DNA of 64,000 bases, from contig OW799233.1 of NCBI GenBank assembly GCA_941918925.1, positions 152,748,845-152,812,844 of the forward strand, read 5' to 3'. Positions 34,467 through 47,060 of the stretch are shown in pieces. Position numbers and translations under genes: made by a program. Position 1 is the first letter of the stretch. Each line of letters opens with the position of its first letter. Source of the DNA: Phyto melanocephala (Eukaryota; Arthropoda; Insecta; Diptera; Rhinophoridae). The notes beneath the pieces are model-generated. The model was not told where the DNA came from and made no database searches. It worked only from the letters and a program-made list of their open reading frames with translations.

Positions 34467-36671
34467 TCACACGTTTAATGAGACTTGACTAAATTTAGAA
34501 AAATTAAAATAAATAACTAAAAAAAATCAATAAACTGGAATAAAAAATTGCTTTAAATTATAAAAATGAAAATTTAATAGATATACTTCTATAAAACAAT
34601 TACGTACATATAAGTAAAATATAAAAAAAAAAACAATAAAAAATACCTGGTGGGGGTAGCGAAGCCCCTCGGGTTAGCTAATGTTGAATAAATAAGGATG
34701 AATTGTTAAAGACGTATTTAAGTCACCGGTTTTACTCTGGCGAGAATGCGAAATTTCCTAGATTTACGTGAATTTAACAATAAGTAACGGCAAATAGCCT
34801 TGGCTGGGAACTCTTTTTAGCTACTTAAAACGAAGACGAGTTTAGCTTTTATCTTCAGTAAAACAAACTTTTGTGTGGTTTAACATTTACACACTAGGTT
34901 AGAGAGAGTGCAAAAGTAAAAGTTAGCGCGAGATTTTTTTACACATAATTGTCTGGAAATATTTTAACCGGCGACGTAAATACCATTGTTGAATTATAAA
35001 TAATTTATTTTACAGTCTATTTCCATTAACTTCGTACTCTTAAGATCGACGTCAGAAGCAAACAATTATACTCGTAAGCTGCTTAAACATGATATTATTA
35101 TTTCAGATTTTAAAATGATATACTAATATATTTTTTTTTTGCATATTACATACGAGTGTAACCTATTTTAACTTTCACTATTTTTATATTTTAACTGTCA
35201 AACCAAATAACTTGTGTCGAGCTTTTGACATCACTGTTTGTGGTAGTGTTTCTTGCTTAAATATTAATTATCTTTCAACAATAATTTAAATATGAACTTA
35301 AAAAAAATCATAAAAAATTTGTAATAAAATATTAAAGTTAATTATCCGTTAAATGCAATACTTATTTTTGAAATATACAAAAAATATGAATTTCAAAGAA
35401 TTGAAATAAAAAAATATTATTTAAAAAGGGAGAAAAAATCTCAGTCACCAATAAAAAAAAATATTAAGAAAAATATGAATTAACTCTATGAAAACAAAAA
35501 TTGTAAGCATAATTTTCCAAAGAAGACAAAAATTATGCATGAACACTGAGTCGACAGTGTTACGACCGATTACGACAGACATTATTAGTTGTGAATGAAT
35601 GACAACAATTCCTTTGGAATTAAAAAAAAAATATACTTATGTATGTACACATGTACAATGACAATTTGAAGGTGTTGTTATGTTGAAGATGCTCGTGACT
35701 TTTTAAAAAAGCTAAAAACTAGCTCACAATCGCCGAAATCAGTATGTGCGACCAATTGACCAACTCCAGAACAAATGGAAAGTGTTTTTTATCTCGTTTT
35801 GTATTTTCTTTATTTTGTATTTTTTAACGCAGTAAAAGCAATAAAATTTGCAAAATAGAACAGAGGTGGAAAAGAGTAAGATTGTACATAGATTTTGTGC
35901 ATTTTCGACAAGCGGGTCGTAACTCAATTCTTTGAATTGAGAAAAAGTAAGTAAGAGTGCTTTATATGTAAAATATGTTTTAATGTATAGGTATTATGAC
36001 CACATCGTAGCTTGTTCAGATTTCATATTTTCATATAATAACACACCCGTACAAATAAAGTACATAAGTATTTTCGCTTTAAATTTACAACCAGAAAACA
36101 GACAATCAAATTCTTTGCCAATCGAATAGTTAAGTTCTTGCAAATCTAACTTTTCTTTTGTGGCTATAAAATTTCTATTCCAAAATTCGAAATTTCTTAG
36201 TGCTGACTATATACTAATATTCCATAAATAACCATAAAATTCTTAATTCATAACTAAACTATACGATTGGCAACAATTCTGGACTGACAACCGATACTGT
36301 TTTCTCTGTGTACCTGATAACAGTTTCCTTATTCGAGATAAAAATGGAAAGGATCGGAGTAGGGGAAATGGTATCCCTCATGCAAAAATTATACATTTGA
36401 TATCATTTCTGTAGGTTCACAATTTTTGTAAGCCACTTTATCTTTAATTTTTAAAAACTTATGAGTTTAACATTCATATCTAAACAAAAACACTGTAGAT
36501 TGGAGTTTTGCTTGTGTTTTGTTACAACAATAAAACAAATGCAATATTTTACACTTGATGCTCTTGTTAAGTCTCTTAGGGTGATTTTGTTGTTGGCTTT
36601 TATAGGATCCAATAAATAGTTCACTGCGACAATCGGTAAGTAAGCAACAAATTAGTTTCTTTTTAATCTTC
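34467..36671. other. Gene-free AT-rich stretch
   Basis: No coding or RNA feature is recognised. A GC-richer island, GGTGGGGGTAGCGAAGCCCC, sits at about 34651-34670 and may be the end of an unrecognised repeat. Confidence 0.5.
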
Positions 36672-37190
36672 TTATATCCTTCACACGAGAGTGTAAATGT
36701 CATTTCGTTTGTAGTTTCTATAATATTCATTTTAGACCCTATAAAGTACTTATATTCTGAATTCTGTGTGTAAGATGAAATCAACACTTATACTTCAGAT
36801 TCTATTAAGAATCAATTGATCTAATATACCCACATAACTGTGGGTATATCTGATAAGATAAGATAAGGTAAGATATAAGCGAAAGAATACGATTGCCTCT
36901 GTTTTTTACTTAAACAAAGTCAGATGTTGGAGCTTTTATCGCACTTCTGCCACGTTTTTTACGTATATATAAAATATGCATCTTTGGAAATATTTACAGA
37001 AAATCTTGTTGTTGACAAAGATATCGGAAAAAAATTTTTTTAAAAGAATTTTAATAAAAAATTTCAAATGATGATTTCATAAATAAGTTTTGGTTTTAGT
37101 TGCACAATATAACTGTCAGATATGATCATTACATGATAGCAAAAACTGTATGAAGGGTATATAAGATTCGGCATATTTCAATATAAGCTG
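36672..37190 (+). repeat. Old, diverged family A copy
   Basis: The left end TTATATCCTTCACACGAGAG and the core GACCCTATAAAGTACTTATA are recognisable. The right end reads GAAGGGTATATAAGATTCGG and CATATTTCAATATAAGC, with the hairpin lost. It is more diverged than the copies at 52 and 54 kb. Confidence 0.65.
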
Positions 37191-38586
37191 TGAATATTAA
37201 GAACTTACCGTTACGACATTTAAACTTATTGCAACAAAAACCAATATAGTCCAGGCTTTGGGCTACAAAATTTTAGAACGAACAGATATAACTTTTACTA
37301 AAAATTATGTTTTATATAATAAAATAATGACTTCAAACATTTGAAATTATTTTACTTCAACATAAGTAAAATAATTTTTTTTCATAATGATCTTATCGAC
37401 GCAAATGAGTAATATATCGATTTTCAACATTTTCTTAACTTCTTTAACAAACGCGCTTAAATTCTTTTATACTTCTGCCGTGAAACTCCGTCAAAACAAA
37501 ACTTTAACACGCAACAATGTGACATTTTATTAGTAACGTATTTAAAACAAGCAACTCTGACGAACAGTCATTAAGAGCAGAAGGATGCTTTTGAAACGCA
37601 TGTGTGACAAACATCAACAACAGCAATAACAATAACAAAATCTTGGTACTAATAATACAACAACAATATTACAACATAGTATAGCCAACTAAGTATTATG
37701 TATTTATAATAAATGTTGAGGGTTCTACAAAGATTTCTTTAGAAATAAACGTTCAACAACATTTTGAAACATACAAACGAAAAATGTTGCATGTATGTAT
37801 AAAAGTATGTGTAAATATTGCAATTGTGTCACACTCATCTATGGACCGACCGACAGACCATTTCATGTAAGTTACACAATTTCATGCTCAATCTACATAA
37901 TTGGTTGCTTGTACATGCTATATTTGTGTAGTGTAGTGTGATTGAGCCGCAAAACCTCTTTTAGATTATTATTTTAAAAAAAATCCTAAAACTAAATTTT
38001 AAGTTGTTACTAATCGTTCTAAAACTCTGCTTTACATAAATATAGATTTTTTTCTACACCATGCAAGTGTTATAAATGTAGCGTCATAGTGTCTATTACG
38101 ACAAACGACAATGTACGAGTATTAAATTGTTTTGTTAGTTCTTATAGGTATACATTGTAAAATAAAACAACAACAGAAAAAAATAAAAGAAAAAAAAAAC
38201 AACTAAACTTCCGTGTAATAGGATCTTGGCGTAACGCTTTATCAATGAGCCATAAAAAAATAAATTTAATTTTATTTTTAGATTGTTTTAAGAGTGAGTT
38301 TGAGTATGTGAATTAGAGTATAAAAAAAAAAACAATTCATATTTAAGGAGATTTTATTTTAGTTATAAACACAAATGCTTATAGATTAACCAGTGTTTAG
38401 AGATTAAGTGGGTACACACATAGTTACATACATATATAACTAAAAAGGTCGTAACTAAGTTTTTCTTACTTTTTATGCAATTTTTCTTGCATTGGTTTTT
38501 CTAACAAATTTAAAACTTTTGGAAATGCATTTTAGTTTTGCTCTTATTCATGCGTTTGGTTTCATTCAAAAAGTCCATAAGAAATA

Positions 38587-39655
38587 CTAACGCTGGATCT
38601 TCACGTTGCAATTTTCATTGCATAAGCTTAAGCAAAAACGTCGGCAGAATAACGGCACTTTATTGCTAAAGTATCACGGCTTTCAGACTAGGCAAGTCAC
38701 TAGGCAAGTGACTTGCGCAAGTGTTGTGTTTATAGGCAAAAGGGGTAAGGTCGGGTTAAGAGGAAGAAACTTGCTCATTTTTGAGTACACCTTGCCTGTA
38801 CTCGGCAAGTACGAGCAAGTTTTTGTTGAGAAACCAAAAACAAACGAGTAATAAAAACAAACAAGAGTGCTATATTCGGCCATGCCGAATCTTATATACC
38901 CTTCACAACGTGTTGTCATGCAACAACAATTGTTTATGTCACCATTAATCTCATATGAAATACGTACATACAAAACATACATATATAAAAACATCCCATT
39001 GTAATATTATACATTAAGTTTACTTATGTGCTTAAAAAAAAATAAATTAAAAGAAAAATTAAAAATAAAACAATAAAAATTTTAATAAAATATAAAATAA
39101 AAAAAATTTTTTGGCTCACTCTAACCAGTATACCACGTTTGTATGTATGTGTAGATAATTGATAATTGTAGAAATTTCAAACGGAATGACAAACCTATAT
39201 ATACCCTTTTTCACTGTGTGAAGAGTATAATAAGTAAAAGAGAACGAAACTTGGGCAAGTCAGTTGCTGAGTCTGAACATGAAAGCAAGTTCAAAGAAAA
39301 ATAAAAGAAAATAAAAAACTAACTTGAGCAAGTGACTTGCCCAATGCGAAAGGGGTATATGTTTATTTTCATTGTGTGGATAACTCGACACAAGTAATTT
39401 ATTTATAAAATTTAATATTTTTGTTTTAACTTTTATTGGTTTGTTTTTGGAATACCTCACTCTAAATTCAAAGAAAATTTCAACGATTTTGACAGCTTAT
39501 TGCGGCAATAATTGCTCAAGCAATCAGCAGAGCAATGATTGCGCAATAAATTGCTACATATAGCAATTTGCGGTCTACACGTCGCAATCTCGATGGAGGC
39601 AATCAAATTTGGCAATTGCGGTAATAAATATTGCTACGTGAAGACCCCGGGTAAT
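38587..39655. mobile_element. Family C copy with a nested family A insertion
   Basis: The left end GGATCTTCACGTTGCAAT (38593-38610) and the right end GCTACGTGAAGACCCCGGG (39632-39650) form an imperfect inverted pair like the one at 12466-12736. Interior sequence around 39365-39415 matches that copy. Palindromic AAGTGACTTGCC motifs flank the nested family A copy at 38690-38720 and 39330-39345. No coding sequence. Confidence 0.45.
38861..39230 (-). repeat. Family A copy, internally deleted, minus orientation
   Basis: Read on the minus strand, it has both ends: the AAAAAGGGTATATATAGG left end and the GATTCGGCATGGCCGAATAT hairpin right end. The middle (core and GTCY tract) is missing. Confidence 0.8.
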
Positions 39656-39680
39656 AAAATAATGTTGCCTAATCAGAATA

Positions 39681-40064
39681 TGTGACAGCGCATTGAGAAA
39701 GGGACCTAAGGGTAAACACAGGTTTTGTTCAGGAGATTCATTTTAAAGATTAAATGATTTTTTTTATTTTTTTAATTGCTCATAAGGAAAAAAATAAATT
39801 TTTTGTAGTTTCGTTAAATCAATTTATTTTGTTAATTTAGTAGGGGAAAAAATTAGAATAAATAAATTTGACCGTTTGGTCCCTTTCTATTTGCGCTTGG
39901 AATCGTCGACTTCACTTTTATGAAACGCGCATATCTCTGGGAGGGAACACTTTTGGGGCATGGGATCGGTCTCATTCGATGCTCAGATGTTGTCCACATC
40001 AAAAAAAAAAAATGTGAAAATTGTTTTTTTTACCCTTAGGTCCCTTTCTCTATGCGCTGTCACA
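39681..40064. mobile_element. Candidate MITE D (mariner-like, TA duplication)
   Basis: The left end TGTGACAGCGCATTGAGAAA, then GGGACCTAAGGGTAAA, is inverted at the right end (TTTACCCTTAGGTCCCTTTC to CTGTCACA) with one mismatch in about 36 bp. TA flanks both sides. The element is 384 bp and has no transposase. Confidence 0.8.
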
Positions 40065-40913
40065 TACATATACTTTGTTTATAACGTTACAAAACATACA
40101 TATGTAGTCTTTCTGCTTGAATCAAGCAACAATCTATTTCGTATGAAATAATGTGAACAATAGTTATTTCGTACGAAATTCAAAGCAAGAGCTGATCGAT
40201 TTAAAAATTATTTTCGTATGTTAAATTCTTCATTTGAAATAACTAAAGTTGGCTAACATATTTTAGAAATTGAAACAGAGTTCCAGGCTTATTATAGCCT
40301 AGTATTTGTTTGCTCAATAAAACTAGTACTCTGTTCAATATTTTATGCGAACTGTTTTCGAAATCCATATAAAAAAATTTCGTAGGAAATGCTTATGGAG
40401 TAATGTTGACTAATCAGCAATGTTGAAAAACATATGAAATGTTTCTATCAACATTCAAGCAACATTTTATTTCATATCGAGGGCTTATATTCAAAAAGTG
40501 CTATCTGCAAAACCACAACTTCTCAGGAGAGCAAAAAAACAATTTTTTCTGTTAACTCTTCGAATACTAATTAAAAGTTATTTTACAATGTTATTCAAAC
40601 CCGACGTGTAAATTGTTCAAATATTCATTTATTATTAATTCTGGATATTATCGACTTTATGGTAGATAGCAGTTTTTGCTATATATAAAAGCAGATATTC
40701 AAATAAGCAGATAGCACTATTTGAACAAAAATAAAAATAATCTTTGTGGAAAACTAATTGAATCTTATATTTAAGCAACTAAATTTTTTATTAAAATATT
40801 AAGCTTTTTTAACAAAACAATATTTAATATATTATGGATAAAAGTGAAATAAATATTTAAAAACATGTAATTATTTTAATAGAATTGTATACAAAATAAT
40901 AGTTAAAAAGCAA

Positions 40914-41822
40914 TTAAGTTTTTTCCAAATGTTTTAAATTATCATAAAAACATTGGTATTCTTGCGGAATAACAGGCTTTAATGCTTGTAAATGCTTCCA
41001 TTTGCTTAATTGAATAGGACGTGGACCAGTTTGTAAGGTATTTAATTCTACATGACCACCGTATGATTTGATTCTAGTCGGACGAACTTTATATTCGTCA
41101 TCAAAATTAACTTTATATATAATATTTCCTGTTGGTAGATATGTATATGTATAAGGGATTTTGTTTGTGATACGGTAGGATTATTTTTTTGCCGACCTGG
41201 TATAATAGATGAAACATTTAGATTTATAGACCTTATAAATATCAGCTTTATTTTTAAATATTGTAGCAATGTATATCTTACTACTATCTTTGCGGCAATA
41301 ATGACTTTCCATTTTGTCTAATTTTTCGAAATATTGTTTTGAATACGTTTTATAACCCCTTTTTTTTTTAAATAATGCTTAGGCCGCTGACTTTTATCAC
41401 GAGAAGATGCATTAAGGATTTTTTTGACCAACCAATATCTTAACATACTTCGATTTATAGAAACAATTGAAAGAAACATAGTTTTTCATACTTGCAGAAA
41501 TTCGTGGTTGCAAGGAAGTTTACAAATGAAGCTTATCTGTTTTTCAGAATTTTCCACTGAATTCCTTTTTTTGGGAAGCTGTGTTACGTGGGCTTTTATA
41601 TAAACTTGCTTAGCTTCCCAGGACATACTACAAAACGTTTTAAAAATATTTTTTCTAGTGTCTTTATTGAATTTTTGGCACTGTCTTACAGCACTTCATG
41701 CAAGTTTTCGATAAACATGTATGTACATAGGTCCAATTACTTTTTGTTTTTTTGTAACATTTTGCTTTACAACTTTATCGATTGTTAAAAATCCTAAACA
41801 TTTCTGACCCTTCTCACGATTT
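40914..41822 (-). pseudogene. Coding relic of the 'TYQNRN' DDE transposon
   Basis: In changing frames the minus strand encodes, from 41822 down: MYIHVYRKLA and SAVRQCQKFNKDTRKNIFK, then MSWEAKQVYIKAHVTQLPK, then MFLSIVSINRSMLRYWLVKK, then MESHYCRKDSSKIYIA and KADIYKVYKSKC, then a C-terminus YKVNFDDEYKVRPTRIKSYG, TGPRPIQLSKWKHLQALKPV and IPQEYQCFYDNLKH ending at a stop at 40914. This order matches the insect transposon protein family whose middle part is preserved at 3472-4130. The middle part (VDLQAV to TYQNRN) is deleted here. Further N-terminal remnants probably lie at 43705-43800, beyond the inserted family B element. Confidence 0.65.
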
Positions 41823-43701
41823 TTATACCCGCCACCAAAAAAATGGTGGGGGTATATTCATTTTGTCATTCCGTTTGTAACACATCGAAATATCCATTTT
41901 AGACCCCATAAAGTACATATATTCTGAATCAGGGTTTGATTTGATGACGATCTAGCTATGTCCGTCCGTCTGTCCGTCTGTTGAAAGCACGATAGAGGTC
42001 GCACCGAAAAAGCTAGAGGGCTCAAATTTTGCCAGAATCTTTCTTATAGACAAGGTTTGTTTGGTATTGAAAATGGGCTAAATCGGAATGTTAGGAAGAG
42101 AGTTATAGCTCGAAAGGCAAGAGTAGGTCGAAAAAACCGTGTCCTTCGAACATCGAATAAAATGGAATTGTGTCCAAACGCATTAACGTAGACTCATGAA
42201 ACTCCGAATATATATTTCCTGAGTAAAAACAATATGTTTCCCCGAAAATTATTTAAATCTATGCATTAGGAGAGGAGTTATCAATCAAAATGTACGAAAA
42301 TTTATACCGCACAGTGTATTTTTCGGTATATTTAAAAACAAAAACGTCATAAAAGCAACAAAATTGGATGTACGACTCTGAAATTTTGCACACTTTGCTT
42401 TTTGGTGAGACGCTTTTTTGTAACGGAAAATCAATGTGCCACGCCCACTTTTACGCCCACCTCCCATATAACGTTTTACCTAAAATTCATATAATTTTTC
42501 TATTAATAAAGATTTTGGAATAACAAAGGGCTATATTGAAACACCTAAGTTGTACTCATTCGCAAAAACAACTTTGACACGCCTACTATAACGCCCACTT
42601 TTCACGTTATCTACCGTTAATGAAATTTAAAAGCTCATAAAACCGCCAAAATTAGAGGTATGATGATCAAATTTGCTACGTATATCCTTCTAATCAATGT
42701 AACTATTTTACCAAAAAGTTTAGGTGACACTCCCATTTTAACGCCTACCTCCCCTATAACGGTTTATCTTAAATTCATGTAATTTCTCTATTGACAAAGT
42801 TTTTGGGAAAATAAAGGACTATATTGAAGTATCTAAGTTGTTTTTAATAGCAGAAACTTTATTGACACGCCTACTTTAACGCCCACTTTCATTGAAAGAC
42901 TACATTTAAAAAAGCATTTTATTAGCATATCGAAGTTATAACGGGTGACTAAATTTTAAGGACCGATGTTGAATTTAAATAAAACACAAATTATTTAGGA
43001 TATTATTATTATTTCTTTTTGTAATTATAATATTTGTATGGTTAAATTATGTATTTAACAAAATATCGGCCAAATGCTCCTCCCATCCTTGGCGCCACTC
43101 CTCTATCTGATGGTCCAAATTTTCAATGACAATGTTGATGCTCAATTGTTGGGCATGATGATGAGGCGAGGTTGACTGCTCTTTTGCCACACTATCGCAA
43201 AACCAGCAGTGGCTCCCATTCAACGAACTAAGAAGTCATTCACAGATTTTCTAACATTTTATACAGAACTGTTTTGCAGAAATTTAAATATTTTTTACAA
43301 TTCTCCCGATTGTGAACGAATTTGAATGATTATGTTGATCAAAAGAATTATGAAGTGCACAAAATGCATTTTGATTTGAACGCCCATTTTTATAAAAAAC
43401 CTGAATAACTTTAAAGCGTTGCTCACTTGCGTATCTTTCCACGGATCAAATTGAGTAAGTTTGAGATTGAGAAATGTCAAATGAAATGCAGAAAAGAAAT
43501 TTAAAGACTAGGTGTAGCTCACCTTCAACATGGGCCCTTAAAATTTAACCACCCTCTACAAAGAAAGTGATACATATTTTATTATAAAGAGATTATTCCA
43601 TAATGATTAACAAAATAATAAATAATGTGCTTCAAATGTACACAAAATTGGTGGTGGGTATAAAAGATTCGGCACAGCCGAATATAGTGCTCTTACTTGT
43701 T
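41820..43701 (+). repeat. Family B repeat, copy 1 (1.9 kb, non-coding)
   Basis: It starts with a hairpin, ATACCCGCCACC...TGGTGGGGGTAT, continues with GACCCCATAAAGTACATATA, TCCGTCCGTCTGTCCGTCTG and CCACGCCCACTTTTACGCCC-type repeats, and ends GATTCGGCACAGCCGAATAT, then AGTGCTCTTACTTGTT. It is collinear with copy 2 at 54866-56742 over its whole length. The architecture (start hairpin, core, GTCY tract, end hairpin) parallels family A. Confidence 0.85.
42943..43555. mobile_element. Element nested in family B copy 1
   Basis: The ends read GGGTGACTAAATTTTAAGG and CCCTTAAAATTTAACCACCC, inverted with few mismatches. The outer bases in copy 2 fit a TA target duplication. A short minus-strand open segment (SINIVIENLDHQIEEWRQGW, then EEHLADILLN) may be a transposase remnant, unassigned. 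The same insertion is present at 55995-56595 in copy 2. Confidence 0.65.
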
Positions 43702-44370
43702 CTTATTTTCTTTTCGATTTTCTGATGCAGAAAAATGTACTCGCTTTGTTCAAAGACAAGAGGCAACATTATTGTTAAAATGCTCGTTTTCGGAATCTGT
43801 AATAAATTTTTGGTTACAATTATAATTGCTACGAATTTTAAACATTAACCTGTTATATGATCGCTCTCATTGAATTCATTTGTTAGTTTATCACAAAATC
43901 CAATAAAAATTTTATGGACATATGTATATATATCATTTAACAATATTTATTTTATAATATATTTAAATTTTTATTATATACACAAATATTTTTTATGTAG
44001 ATAGCACTTTTTTATAAAAAAAACAACGTATGTTAGATAGCACAATCATAAATTGATGAAAAAAAAAAATTAAGAATAATACTTTTTCTTCCAAATTCAA
44101 CTGACAGATGACAATTTTATCAGAGAACACGATGCAATAAAAAACTCGTTTTAGAGAAAATTGTAGATAGCAAGTTTTGAATATAAGTCCTCGATATGAA
44201 ATAATATAAGCAACAGTTATTTCGTACGAAAAAAGTAATGTTGTTCAACATATTTCACAAATTAAAACAGAGTGTTTACACAAAAAGCACTCTCCAAAAT
44301 CAATTTTATCAACAATGTTGATAATTACATGTTATTAAGTTTTGCAAAAACTTAAACTCCTATTAAGCTG

Positions 44371-44902
44371 GATTCACCCATAAAATTTTAGTTCAGAACA
44401 AATTTTTTTATATTGAGTTTGATGTTTAACTTTTGAGAGAGAGAGAGATTATTTTGTTCAGAAAGATTTTTCTTGAATTGGTTTAATATTAATTCTTGTT
44501 CAGAAGAAACTGAATTAGGATGCCAATTTTTTTCAATATTTACATGAAAATTGAATTTGGTTGCCACATCACACAGTGTCAGTACATTTATTATACAAAA
44601 ATAAATTTCTTTTGCAAACAAATTGACTTTATGCACTTCAATTAAAAATAATAATTTTAGTTTTCTTCTATCCGACATTTTCTTCACATATATTTTAATG
44701 AAATAATATACGTTTGTATTTATTTACATAGTTTGCTAGCGGTGCTGCCACTTTGTACAACTGTTTGCATTTTTATATTATATGGCAGCTTTGTTTTTTC
44801 GGAAAATTTTTCTGAAATGGGTGAATCGTTCTGCAGAAAACTCTCAGTAAAAAATGTTATTCTCCGGAAAAAATTTTGTTCAGAACAAATGGGTGAATTC
44901 AC
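44371..44902. mobile_element. Candidate short element with GATTCACCCAT ends
   Basis: GGATTCACCCAT at 44370-44382 is inverted as ATGGGTGAATTCACC near 44888-44902, and GTTCAGAACAAA lies just inside both ends (44391, 44878). It holds no conserved coding sequence. The inverted match is short and imperfect. Confidence 0.4.
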
Positions 44903-46644
44903 CTTTAGTAACGGAAAAACGCTCTTTGCAGAATGTGAGCATAAACTGTGTAAAAAATCGACTTGCCTATTACTATAAATATAATATAATATAGGTACCT
45001 CTAGAGAATTTTTTAACTTCTAGAAAACCAATAGTGTCAATATCAAATAAAAGGTCTTGACTACATACATGCAGAAATATCAAATTCATTTTTTTTTGTT
45101 TACGACGTTCTAAAGTTATGCTTCTACTGATGAGCGGCCATGCCTATTTTTCTATTTTTTTTTTCCTTTAAACCTTGTCTTGGTAATAACTAATATAACA
45201 GAAAAGGAATCAGCTAAATCGATTAAGACGTGTTCAAGTTAAGCTCTTACATTTTTGTGTTTTATATATCGATTTTCTACAAATAAGACTGTTTTTTCAA
45301 ACAAAAAAAGACATCAATTTTTTGTGCGATTTTTATTCGTCTGATATTTACATATAAAAATTCATATACAAACAAACATATAATCATGTCTATTCTAAAA
45401 AAAAATTATTCATGAACGCGTACAATATTTTATCTTAACTGCAAATTTTAAAAATCATTAAAATCGATAAGCCAAAAAAATTTAAATGTATATAAAAACT
45501 GTTGTTGCTGTTGTTGTGCTCTTAGACAAAAAGGACGTGTCATAAGTTTATACATCCACACATTCATATATTTGTTTTCAATATAAAATTGAAAAATAAC
45601 TAGAGGGCAAATATCTTAGTTTAATTGCAACATTTGACAAACCACACATGACTATTGTTACAGACACGTTCAAATATGTTCAAATCGAATTTATTCGATC
45701 AGGATAAGATTAAACATGAAAACATTAAACAAAAGGACAATTGTAAAATTGTTTAAAAAAAGAACGTAAATTTTCTTAATTTTATCTCACATAAACACTA
45801 TGTATGTACTATGTATGTACATACATTCCAACTTACGAGAACATACAACATATTACGCATGATGACAATACATTTTGCAACAATATTGTTGTTTGTTGTC
45901 CTGTTTTGTTGTGTTATTGTTGTACTGTATGTTGTTTTTGTTATCCTTAGATCGGATAACTCGCGGTAACCCGCATTTTCTATAATATTTGAGAAGTTTG
46001 AAAGTTTTATTGTGAGAATATTCTGGTTTTTTTTCTTAGATTTCCATTTAAAGGGTTTTAAAAATTTTACAAAACGAGGGTAAAATAATGGAAAAAAAGT
46101 TTCTTAATGATTGATACAGATATTGATCTTCAACAAAAAAAAAAAAAAAAATAGTCTATTGTTAGCACGTAAGATTGATAGAGATTTACATATTATATAG
46201 ATTTTATTAAAAAATTTAAATTCAAATTTAATTTTGTTAAACAATTTGTATGAATTGAAATTGAGTTTAAATGAAATTTAGTGAAACTTTGTAGTTGTAG
46301 TAGGCGTTATCTATAAAAGCATAACAATGTTTCTTTGTTATATAAAAATAAGAAATAATAATACACTTGTTCTCTAAATTCCTCTTTGTGTTTGAAATTT
46401 AAAACCATTTAAAACTTGTCATAAATGTGCAATAAACAGCAGACACAATAAAAAAAATTCCCAGTAAAAAGTGCACAATAAACTCTGGAATAAGTAACAA
46501 AAATTATTAATAAAATTACAAATTTAACAATAAATACAAAGTATGTAGTGTTTAAACGGCAGATTAATAAACTAGTATGTGGTTAGAAATATACTAGTTG
46601 CTTTTAACTTCAGACTAGTTAAATATTTGTTTTTTTTCCTAAAT
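44903..46644. other. Gene-free AT-rich stretch
   Basis: It holds TTG-rich simple sequence near 45880-45945 and a TATG microsatellite near 45800-45830. No coding or RNA feature is recognised. Confidence 0.55.
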
Positions 46645-47060
46645 TGTGACCTTCTTAGAGAAAAGGGACCTAGTGTGTCGAAAAACGGGTTTGAACTTAA
46701 GAGTGGATTCTAAAAGGGTGTAGAATAAAATGAAATGAGTTAGATTTCTGATAAAAATTTATTTACCCCATAAAAACGTTGTTTCTTCGGTCACTGTTGC
46801 GGCTTAAGAATCAAGTTTCGAGATCATAACAAACTGAGCAGCAACAATAGCAAATATATTGTCACGCTAAAAGCGAAAAAAATACGTCACCACATAGGCA
46901 TGACGTCACCAAAGTCGGCACACAATTATAACTGACCATACCAGACTGCATCTCCCAACTGAAGGTGTGTTTACAGCGATAATGCGTTATGAAACTTTAA
47001 ATGCGTTTTTCTCAAAACTTTATTTCACACACTAGGCCCCTTTTCTCGGAGAAGGTTACA
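46645..47060. mobile_element. Candidate MITE E, related to D
   Basis: The left end TGTGACCTTCTTAGAGAAAA, then GGGACCTAGTGTGT, is inverted at the right end (ACACACTAGGCCCCTTTTCT, then CGGAGAAGGTTACA) with four or so mismatches in about 35 bp. The 416-bp element shares the GAGAAA(A)GGGACCTA core with MITE D at 39681. No transposase. Confidence 0.75.

Larger units (their letters stand above)
40478..44196 (-). mobile_element. Decayed DDE transposon ('TYQNRN' family) with family B inserted
   Basis: The ends form an inverted pair about 3.7 kb apart: GAGGGCTTATATTCAAAA at 40480-40497 and TTTTGAATATAAGTCCTC at 44175-44192. Inside the ends the octamer AGATAGCA recurs in either orientation (about 40499, 40664, 40707, 43999, 44033 and 44165), which looks like subterminal transposase-binding sites. 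Coding relics lie on the minus strand between. A family B copy (41820-43701) splits it. Confidence 0.7.

Noticed and set aside
44388..44687. 99-codon minus-strand frame
   Set aside because: No motif or conserved pattern is visible and composition is AT-driven; it overlaps the candidate inverted-end element.
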